Of a stretch of 64,000 nt of DNA, positions 11,171-21,479 are shown piece after piece (the first letter of the stretch is position 1; each line of letters begins with the position of its first letter). A model generated the notes under the pieces. The model saw only the letters and a program-made list of their open reading frames with translations, was not told where the DNA came from and ran no database searches. The translations under genes were made by a program, and so were the position numbers. Origin of the DNA: Spongilla lacustris (lineage: Eukaryota > Porifera > Demospongiae > Spongillida > Spongillidae); contig OX442416.1 of the NCBI GenBank assembly GCA_949361645.1, positions 20,285,530 to 20,349,529 of the forward strand, written 5' to 3'.

Positions 11171-14117
11171 GACGACGGTGGTCCCATTTACACCGTGCAC
11201 TTGTGTCTGTTGTGGGATAATATCCATGGTCCCCGTTGTGGGATCAAATCCATGGTCCATTTACATGTACATCCTGTACTTGTGTAGTTTGGGGTCAAAT
11301 CCATGGTCCCATTTACACCCTGTACTTGTGTCTGTTTAGGGTCAAATGCATGGTCCCATTTACACACTGTAGGTGTATCAATTGTGGGGTCAAATCCATG
11401 GTCCCATTTACACCCTGTACTTGTGTCTGTTTAGGGTCAAATGCATGGTCCCATTTACACACTGTAGGTGTATCAATTGTGGGGTCAAATCCATGGTCCC
11501 ATTTACACCCTGTACTTGTGTCTGTTTAGGGTCAAATGCATGGTCCCATTTACACACTGTAGGTGTATCAATTGTGGGGTCAAATCCATGGTCCCATTTA
11601 CACCCTGTACTTGAGTCTGTTTAGGGTCAAATCTATGATCCCATTTACACCAGCACTTGTGTCTGTTGTGGGGTCAAATCTATGGTCCCATTTACACCCT
11701 GTACTTGTGTCTATTGTGGGGTCAAATCCATGATCCATGGTTCCATTTACACCCTGTACGTGTGATCAAATCCATGGTCCCATTTACACCCAGCCTATAC
11801 TTGTGATCAAATCCATGGTCCCATTTACACCCAGCCTATACTTGTGATCAAATCCATGGTCTCATTTACACCCTGTATTTGTGTCTGTTTAGGGTCAATT
11901 CATTGGTCCCATTTACATCCTGTACTTTTGTCTGTTTTGGGGTCAAATCCATGGTCCCATTTACTCCCTGTACGTGTGATCAAATCCATGGTCCCATTTA
12001 CACCCAGCCTATACTTGTGATCGTCCCATTTACACCCAGGATATACTTGTGATCAAATCCATGGTCCCATTTACACCTTGTACTTGTGATCAAATCCATG
12101 GTCCCATTTACACCCTGTATTCGTGTGTGTGTGTGTTGTGGGGTCAAAACCATGGTTCCATTTACACCCTATACTTGGTCTGTTGTGAGATCTAATTCAT
12201 GGTCGCATTTACACCCTGTACTTGTGTCTGTTGTGGGGTCAAACTCATGCTCCCATTTACACCTAGTACTTGTGTCTGTTGTGGGTTCAAATCCATGGTC
12301 CGATTTATACCCTGTACTTGTGATCAAATCCATGGTCCCATTTACACACTGTACTTGTGTCTGTTGTGAGATCTAATCCATGGTCCCATTTAACCCTGTA
12401 CTTGTGTCTGTTGTGGGGTCAAATGCATGGTCCCATTAACACCCTCTACTTTAGTCTGTTTTAGGGTCAGATCTATGGTCCCATTTACACTCTAAACGTG
12501 TGTATGTTTTGGGGTCAAATCATTGGTCCCATTTACACCCTGTACTTGTTGTGTCTATTGTGGGATATACATGGTGTATGTGTCTGTTGTGGGATCAAAT
12601 CCATGGTCCCATTTACACCCTGTACTTGTGTTTGTTGTGGGGTCAAATCCATGGTCCTATTTACATCCTGTACCAGTGTCTATTGTGGGGTCAAATCCAT
12701 GATTCCATTTGCTTTACACCCTGTACTTGAGTATGCTGTGGGGTCAAATCCACGGTTCCATTTATACCCTGTACTTGTGTCTGTTTTAGGGTCAGATCCA
12801 CGGTCCCATTTACACCCTAAACTAGTATATGTTTTGGGGTCAAATCATTGGTTCCATTTACACCCTGTGCTTGTGTCTATTGTGGGATATTTGTGTCTGT
12901 TGTGGGATCAAATTTACACACTGTACTTGTGTCTGTTGTGAGGTCAAATCCATGGTCCCATTTGCACCCTGTACTTGTGTCTATTGTGGGGTCAAATCCA
13001 TGATCCCATTTACACCCTGTACTTGAGTATGCTGTGGGGTCAAATCCATGGTTCCATTTACACCCTGTTCTTGTGTCTGTTGTGGGGTCATATCCATGGT
13101 CTGCTTTACACCTTGTACTTGTGATCAAATCCATGGTCTGCTTTACACCTTGTACTTGTGATCAAATCCATGGTCTCATTTACACCCTGTACTTGTGATC
13201 AAATCATCCATGGTCCGATTTACACCATGTATATGTGATCAAATCCTTGGTCCCATTTACACACTGTACTTGTGTCTGTTGTGAGATCTAATCCATGGTC
13301 CCATTTAACCCTGTACTTGTGTCTGTTGTGGGGTCAAATCTAGGGTCCCATTTACACCCTGTACTTGAGTCTGTTTAGGGTCAATTCATTGGTCCCATTT
13401 ACACCCTGTACTTTTGTCTGTTGTGGGGTCAAATCCACGGTCCGATGTACTCCCTGTACTTGTGATCAAATCCATGGTCTCATTTACACCCTGTACTTGT
13501 GATCAAATCCATGGTCCAATTTGCACCCTGTACTTGTGATCAAATCCATGGTCCCATTTACACCCTGTACTTGTGATCAAATCCATGGTCCCATTTACAC
13601 CCTGTACTTGTGATCAAATCCATGGTCCGATTTACACCCTGTACTTGTGATCAAATCCATGGTCCCATTTACACCCTGTACTTGTGATCAAATCCATGGT
13701 CCCATTTACACCCTGTACTTGTGATCAAATCCATGGTCCCATTTACACCCTGTATTTGTGTCTGTTTTGGGGTCAAATGCATGGCCCCATTTACACCCTA
13801 TCCTTTTGTCTGTTTTGGGGTCAAATCCATGGTCTGCTTTACACCCTGTACTTGTGATGAAATCCATGGTCCCATTTACACCCTGTACTTGTGTCTGTTG
13901 TGGGGTCAAATGCGTGATCCCATTTACACCCTATACTTTTGTCTGTTTTGGGGTCAAATCCATGGTCTGCTTTACACCCTGTACTTGTGATGAAATCCAT
14001 GGTCCCATTTACAACCTGTACTTTTGTCTGTTGTGGGGTCTAATTCATGCTCCCATTTATACTCTGTATGTGTGTCTGTTGTGCGGTCCATTCATTGGTC
14101 CCATTTATACCCTGTAA
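11171..14117 (+). repeat. 48/37-bp CCATGG minisatellite, plus orientation
   Basis: Monomers of 48 bp contain 'GTGGGGTCAAATCCATGGTC' then 'CCATTTACACCCTGTACT'. A shorter 37-bp form lacks the CTGTTGTGGGG part and reads 'TGTGATCAAATCCATGG'. Both forms are interspersed, which points to repeated local duplication. The array begins with GACGACGGTGGTCCCATTTA, which also marks the array edges in C and D. It makes low-complexity open frames (VKSMVPFTPCTCVCCG units) because 48 is divisible by three; I do not regard these as genes. Confidence 0.9.
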
Positions 14118-16460
14118 TGGCCCTGGGTCTAACCAGGTCCGCTCCCTCACTGCAACCGGACAGAACCATGTATTAATGCAAGTTACCTTAATAGCCCCAC
14201 ACTACATGTCCAGTTAGAACCAGTGCATGGGGCACATGCAGGAGTTATCAAACTGCCAGCAAGGGAGGAACCAGGTACTGAAATATCCTACAGGGTCATT
14301 GGGGGCCCCCACAATAATGCAGTTCTCACACTGCGATAGGAATCGGCGCCCCCCCCCCCCCCCCCCCACCCCATTCGCCCCCATGGCCCTATCTCCCACT
14401 ACCTATCCTCCTTTACTGCAATTTGTATCCTTTACTATCCGAGGCCCAGGCCATCCCCTACTCAATAGCACTCTCAGTCTCCACACAACCAGCCCTCCCA
14501 CCTACCCACCCACCCACCCACCCCTAAACACCCCTCTTACATATGGTGTAATCAGACTGCCAACAGGGGAGCTGCCAGCTGCCACATTACCAGGATTGAA
14601 TGGGGTCGTCACAAAAGTAGACCTCAGCATGTGGAGTGGAACCTTGAACTGGAGCCGGCCCCAAACACTGGGGCCAGCCACAAAGGCCCCCTATCCTAGC
14701 CCCACACAGTACTAACACCAGCTCATCACTGCAAATGCAATAGAAGCCACTACCTGTGAAACCATTAACCCCCACACTACAAGAGGACTTAATGATAGGG
14801 GAACCATCAACTACAAGTGGAGTTACCAGCTCGCATTGGACAAATGGAATACCACCACTGAAGCAGCCTCCATTTGTAGAGTGTACATACGTGCCTACGT
14901 TTTTAACTTCTCACATTTTGTGTTGTAGATCTGAACTACTGTAGACATGTACATGTTTGTGCATGTACAGAGTAAATTTTATCTGGTGTGGATGCATTAG
15001 TGGTGAATATAGTTACCAGCTGCCCTATCGGTACTGATTGCGGTGGGTCTGCACCCGTGGTTGATTTATATAGAGCCTTGCTTTGCCTAAGCACTGGAAA
15101 CTACGGTACTGTACGATCGCGAGTAGCAAAACACGTAAGTACCATTTTGAATGTCACATAAATTGTCACAGCTACAATGTGGCACGATGAAGACATCAGA
15201 ATTCATGACCACACAAGTGAAGTTAGCAGACCCTACACTGTCAGAGATGTCAACAGATCTAGACATTACCAGTGTAACCCAGTTTCACCTGTGCCCCACG
15301 GCCACTATATACACTGGCACATACATTTTAGCAGATATACAACAGCCTAGGGCTAGGTATACGCAAGTACGTAGTTGATGGATCCATTACATTTGTAGGG
15401 TCTGCTAACTCCACTTGTGTGGTAATGAATTCTGATGTCTTCATCGTGCCACATTGTAGCTGTGACTGTGCATGCAATTTATGTGACATTCAAAATGGCA
15501 CTTACATGTTTTGCTACTCGCGTACAGTAGTTCCCAGTAGCAGTAAGGGCAAAACGCCCTCTGTTGTCTATATAAACCAACCACGGGTGCAGACCCACCG
15601 CAATCAGTACCGATAGGGCAGATAACTATATTCACCACTAACAGCATCCACACCAGATAAAATTTACTCTGTACATGTACATGTACATGTCTACAGTAGT
15701 TCAGATCTGAAGAGACAAACGTAGGCACGTATGTACACTCTACAAATGGAGGCTGCTTCAGTGGTGGTATTCCATTTGTCCAATGCCAGCTGGTAACTCC
15801 ACTTGTAGTTGATGGTTCCCCTAACAGTAAGTCCTCTTGTAGTGTGGGGGTTAATGGTTTCACAGGTAGTGGCTTCATTTGCATTTGCAGTGATGAGCTG
15901 GTGTTAGTACTGTGTGGGGCTAGGATAGGGGGCCTTTGTGGCTTGCCCCAGTGTTTGGGGCCGGCTCCATTTCAAGGTTCCACTTCACATGCTGGGGTCT
16001 AGTTTTGTGACGACCCCATTCAACCCTGGTAATGTGGCGGCTGGCAGCTCTTCTGTTGGCAGTCTGATTACACCATATGTACGAGGGGTGTTTAGGGGTG
16101 GGTGGGTGGGTGGGTGGGTGGGTGGGAGGGCTGGTTGTGTGGGGACTGTGAGTGCTATAGAGTAAGGGGTGGCCTGGGCCTCGGATACAACTTGCAGTAA
16201 AGGAGGATAGGTAGTGGGAGATAGGGCCATGGTGGCGAATGCGGCATGTGTGAATCATTAATGAGGGAGCCCCCAATGACCCTGTAGGATTGTTTAGTAC
16301 CTGGTTGCTCCCTTGCTGGCAGTCTGATAACTCCATCTGCAATTGCTCCACTGATGCACTGGTGCTAACTGGACATGTAGTGTGGGGCTATTAAGTTAAC
16401 TTGCATTAATGATTCTGTCCGCATGAAGTGAGGGAGCTGACCTGATTGGACGCAGGGCCA
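14118..16460. repeat. Conserved inverted core and central loop of B
   Basis: Two inverted copies of a core of about 1.1 kb meet around 15255-15395. The right copy has TATATAAA at 15569-15576 followed by 'CCAACCACGGGTGCAGACCC' and 'ATCAGTACCGATAGGGCAG'. The left copy has the same blocks inverted near 15025-15080. The outer parts hold poly-C and (CCCA)n tracts and short E-type monomers. The ~140-bp loop is not inverted and recurs in C and D. Confidence 0.8.
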
Positions 16461-19400
16461 TAACAGGGTATAAATGGGACCAATGAATTGACCACACAAC
16501 AGACACACATACAGAGTGTAAATCAGACCATGGATATGATCACAAGTACAGGTGTAAATGGGATCATGGATTTGAACACAAATACAGGGTATAAATCGCA
16601 CCAAGGATTTCACCCCACAAGAGACAAAAGTACAGGGTGTAAATCAGACCATGGATTTGACCCACAACAGACACAAGTACAGGGTGTAAATGGGACCATA
16701 TATTTGATTACATGTACAGGGTGTAAATCAGACCATGGATTTGACCCCACAACAGCCAAAAGTACAGGGTGTACAAGTGTAAATGGGAGCATGAGTTTGA
16801 CCCCACAACAGACACGAGTACACAAGTACAGGATGGAACCATGGATTTGATCACAAGTACAGGGTGTAAATCAGACCATGGATTGACCCCACAACAGACA
16901 AAAGTACAAGGGTGTAAATGGGACCAAGCATTTGACCCCAAAACAGACACAAATACAGGGTGTAAATGAGACCATGGATTTGATCACAAGTACAGGCTGG
17001 GTGTAAATGGGACCATGGATTTGATCACAATTCCAGGAGTAAATCGGACCATGGATTTGACCCCAAAACAGACACAAGTACAGGGTGTAAATGGAACCAT
17101 GGAGCATGAATTTGACCCCACAACAGACAAAAGTACAAGGGTGTAAATGGGACCATGCATTTGACCCCAAAACAGACACAAATACAGGGTGTAAATGGGA
17201 CCATGGATTTGATCACAAGTACAGGCTGGGTGTAAATGGGACCATGGTATTGATCACACATACAGGGAGTAAATCGGACCATGGATTTGACCTCAAAACA
17301 GACACAAGTACAGGGTGTAAATGGAACCATGGATCATGGATTTGACCCCACAACAGACAGAAGTACAGGGTGTAAATGGGACCATGGATTTGACCCCACA
17401 ACATACACAAATACAGGGTGTAAATGAGACCATGGATTTGATCACAAGTACAGGCTGGGTGTAAATGGGACCATGGATTTGATCACAAGAACAGGGAGTA
17501 AATCGGACCATGGATTTGACCCCACAACAGCCAAAAGTACAGGGTGTAAATGGGAGCATGAGTTTGACCCCACAACAGACACGAGTACACAAGTACAGGA
17601 TGGGACCATGGATTTGATCACAAGTACAGGGTGTAAATCAGACCATGGATTGACCCCACAACAGACAAAAGTACAGGTGTAAATGGGAGCATGAGTTTGA
17701 CCCCACAACAGACAAAAGTACAAGGGTGTAAATGGGACCATGCATTTGACCCCACAACATACACAAATACAGGGTGTAAATGAGACCATGGATTTGATCA
17801 CACGTACAGGCTGGGTGTAAATGGGACCATGGATTTGACCCCACAACAGACAGAAGTACAGGGTGTAAATGGGACCATAGATTTGACTAGGAAGCAGACA
17901 AAAGTACCCAGTGCAAATGGGAGCATGATTTTGATCGCATAACAGACACAAGTACAGGTTGTAAATCGGACCATGGATTTGATCTTAAAACAGACTCAAG
18001 TACAGGGTGTAAATGAGAGCATGAGTTTGACCCCATAATAGACACAAGTACACGGTGTAAATGGGACTATGGATTTGACCCCACAACTTGCACAAATACA
18101 GGGTGTAAATGAGACCATGGATTTGATCCCAAGTACAGGCTGGATGTAAATGGGACCATGGATTTGATCACAAGTACAGGGAGTAAATCGGACCATGGAT
18201 TTGACCCCACAACAGACAAAAGTACAAGGGTGTAAATGGGACCATGCATTTGACCCCAAAACAGACACAAATACAGGGTGTAAATGGGACCATGGATTTG
18301 ATCACAAGTAACAGGCTGGGTGTAAATGGGACCATGGATTTGATCACAAGTACAGGGAGTAAATCGGACCATGGATTTGACCCCAAAACAGACACAAGTA
18401 CAGGGTGTAAATGGAACCATGGATCATGGATTTGACCCCACAATAGACACAAGTACAGGGTGTACATGTAATTGGGACCATGGATTTGACCCCACAACAG
18501 ACAGAAGTACACGGTGTAAATGGGACCATAGATTTGACCCTAAAGCAGACAAAAGTACCCAGTGCAAATGGGAGCATGAGTTTGACCGCATAACAGACAC
18601 AAGTACAGGTTGTAAATCGGACCATGGATTTGATCTTACAACAGACTCAAGAACAGGGTGTAAATGGGAGCATGAGTTTGACCCCATAATAGACACAAGT
18701 ACACGGTGTAAATGATGGATTTGACCCCACAACATACATAAGTACAGGGTGTAAATGGGATCATGGATTTGACCCCACAACATACACAAGTACAGGTATA
18801 AATGGGACCATACATTTCACCCTAAACAGACTCAACTACAGGGTGTAAATGGGACCATGGATTTGACCCCACAACAGACACAAGTACAGGGTGTAAATGG
18901 AACCATGGATTTGACCCCACAGCATACTCAAGTACAGGGTGTAAAGCAAATGGAATCATGGATTTGATCCCACAATAGACACTAGTACAGGATGTAAATG
19001 GGACCATGGATTTGATCCCACAACAGACACATACACCATGTATATCCCACAAAAGACACAACAAGTACAGGGTGTAAATGGGACCAATGATTTGACCCAA
19101 AACATACACAAGTACAGGGTGTAAATGGAACCATGGATTTGACCCCACAGCATACTCAAGTACAGGGTGTAAAGCAAATGGAATCATGGATTTGATCCCA
19201 CAATAGACACTAGTACAGGATGTAAATGGGACCATGGATTTGATCCCACAACAGACACATACACCATGTATCACAAGTACAGGGTGTAAATGGGACCATA
19301 GATCTGACCCTAAAACAGACTAAAGTACAGGGTGTTAATGGGACCATGCATTTGACCCCACAACAGACACAAGTACAGGGTTAAATGGGACCATGGATTT

Positions 19401-20210
19401 GACCCTAAAACAGACACAAGTACTAGGTGTAAATGGGAGCATGAGTTTGATCCCACAACAGACACAAGTACAGGGTGTAAATGCGACCATGAATTAGATC
19501 TCACAACAGACCAAGTATAGGGTGTAAATGGAACCATGGTTTTGACCCCACAACACACACGAATACAGGGTGTAAATTGGACCATGGATTTGATCACACG
19601 TACAGGGAGTAAATGGGACCATGGATTTGACCCCAAAACAGACACAGGTACAGGGTGTAAATGGAACCATGGATCATGGATTTGACCCCCCAATAGACAC
19701 AAGTACAGGGTGTAAATGGGACCATGGATTTGACCCCACAACAGGCACAAGTACAGGGTGTAAATGGAACCATGGAGCATACTCAAGTACAGGGTGTACA
19801 TGAGATCATGGATTTGACCCCACAATAGACACAAGTACAGGGTGTAAATGGGACCATAGATTTGACCCCACAACAGACACAAGTGCTGGTGTAAATGGGA
19901 TCATAGATTTGACCCTAAACAGACTCAAGTACAGGGTGTAAATGGGATCATGCATTTGACCCCACAACAGACACAAGTACAGGACCATGGATTTGACCCC
20001 ACAATTGATACACCTACAGTGTGTAAATGGGACCATGCATTTGACCCTAAACAGACACAAGTACAGGGTGTAAATGGGACCATGGATTTGACCCCAAACT
20101 ACACAAGTACAGGATGTACATGCAAATGGACCATGGATTTGATCCCACAACGGGGACCATGGATATTATCCCACAACAGACACAAGTGCACGGTGTAAAT
20201 GGGACCACCG
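16461..20210 (-). repeat. 48/37-bp CCATGG minisatellite, inverted arm of B
   Basis: The same monomers as in 11171-14117, in reverse orientation, ending in TAAATGGGACCACCGTCGTC. This arm is about 0.8 kb longer than the left one and shows higher-order blocks, for example the recurring 'CACAAGTACAGGCTGGGTG' segments between 16980 and 18330. The arms have therefore changed copy number independently. Confidence 0.9.
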
Positions 20211-20245
20211 TCGTCACTGTACTAACATAGATCTAGTAACCTTTC

Positions 20246-20329
20246 TCACGATCGTCGTATTCGCACCGCTCGAACTTCACGTCCGCCGATTGAAACTCTT
20301 ATGATCTTGTCTTCAGTTGACGTCGCCAT
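20246..20329 (-). pseudogene. Vestigial transposase start, right end of B
   Basis: Mirror image of the remnant at 11057-11140: ATG on the minus strand at 20329, the same 27 codons, the same frameshift. The ATG lies 573 bp from the terminus, as on the left. Confidence 0.7.
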
Positions 20330-20902
20330 AAAGTTTATGTACGCAGAAGATAACGAAATAGGGATCGAATAGTATAACAACTGCATGTGAGTCCGACCGG
20401 GAGATGGATTCACGTACCCAGCACAGAGTAGGTGTGGCTATAAGTTATCGAAGTGTCAGCCCACAGGAAGTAGTTGCATATTCATGTATTTGGTGCATGG
20501 AAGCGGGTCACGCACGTACAACGGCGCGATTCGAGCGGGAAACTTGTACCAACTTTGCGCCGCTGTATCTCCGTAACGGATGACATAAAAATTAACGAAC
20601 AGAACAAATCGATAGGTATATGACCTCTCTACCTACAAACCGAATTTGAAGCGATTTGATTACTCCTACAGAAAGTTATGGCAGGTTTGAACCCACAGGG
20701 GTATCGGACGTTGCAATACTGGCACGGAGCAAGTGCAAGACCCCAAATAGTATTTTGCCATAGAGAAATGGTGTAGTATGAAGTGTTGAAAATAGGAAGT
20801 TGATAGCGTTAACCGTTCGGAAGATATAGCAATTCAAAAGAGAAGCATTTTTATAACATTTTATATATATATACGAAGGGCCATTTTGTCGGAAACTGTC
20901 CC
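20330..20902. repeat. Right TIR plus leader of element B
   Basis: Inverted copy of 10484-11056, ending 'TTTGTCGGAAACTGTCCC'. Confidence 0.85.
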
Positions 20903-20910
20903 ATATATAT
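20903..20910. repeat. (TA)n junction between B and C
   Basis: Eight bases, ATATATAT, between CTGTCCC and GGGACAG. This is the shortest junction in the array. Confidence 0.8.
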
Positions 20911-21479
20911 GGGACAGTTCACGACAAAATGAGCCTTCGTATATATATATAAAATGTTATAAAATACCTTTACGTTTAAATAGCTATAACTGCCCAACGG
21001 TAAGAGCTATTGACATCCTATCTTCAACACTTTAAACTATACCATTTCTCTATGCTAAAATACATTTTGGGATCTTTCACTTGCTCCATACCAGTATTGC
21101 AACGTCCGATACCCTTTCGGGTTCTAACCCGCCATAACTTTCTGTAGGAGTAATGAAATCTCTTCAAATTCGGTTTATAGGTAGAGAGGTCCTTTACCTA
21201 TCGATTTGTTCTGTTCGTTAATTTTTATGTATTCCGTTGGGGAGATACAGCCGTTCAAAGTAGGTACAGGTTTCCCGCTCGAATCGCGCCGTTGCACGGG
21301 CGTGAACCGCTTCCATTCACTCTTGTACATGAATATTCAACTTCTCCCGTTTATTAACTTAGCCACACCTACAAAGCAGGATACGCGACAAACGGCGGTG
21401 AGTATTGGATCTCTCAGGTCATGCCTATTATAGTTGTTATTCGTTATCCTCTTTGTACATGTAGATAAAGATAAACGAT
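20911..21479 (+). promoter_or_regulatory. Left TIR of C with transposase 5' leader
   Basis: 569 bp from the terminus to the ATG. The TIR blocks ('GAATCGCGCCGTTGCACGGG', 'AACGAAC...' and 'GTTAATTTTTATGTATTCCG') are followed by a leader with 'TTAACTTAGCCACACCTAC' and 'GTAGATAAAGATAAACGAT' directly before the ATG. Comparable leaders precede every vestigial start in this window, so the promoter probably lies in this segment. I see no clear TATA box at a usual distance; the AT-rich terminus is too far away to assign. Confidence 0.55.

Larger units (their letters stand above)
10484..20902. mobile_element. Element B: 10.4-kb giant palindromic non-autonomous transposon
   Basis: Begins GGGACAGTTTCCGACAAAAT and ends with its reverse complement. 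Order from the left: TIR and leader (10484-11056), vestigial transposase start, 48/37-bp minisatellite in one orientation, conserved core with a central loop, core inverted, minisatellite inverted, vestigial start inverted, TIR. It has no intact transposase, so it should depend on a relative. The two minisatellite arms differ in monomer order, so the palindrome is imperfect there. Confidence 0.9.

Noticed and set aside
11171..14117. CRISPR-like array
   Set aside because: Repeats are contiguous with no unique spacers, and the context is an animal genome.
11171..20210. Many 60-190-codon frames with CVCCGVKSMVPFTPCT-type repeats
   Set aside because: They are translations of the 48-bp monomer and break wherever a 37-bp monomer occurs. 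There is no start context or conserved product.
21206..21433. 75-codon frame upstream of the transposase
   Set aside because: It lies in the TIR and leader. The frame is not kept in the other elements.
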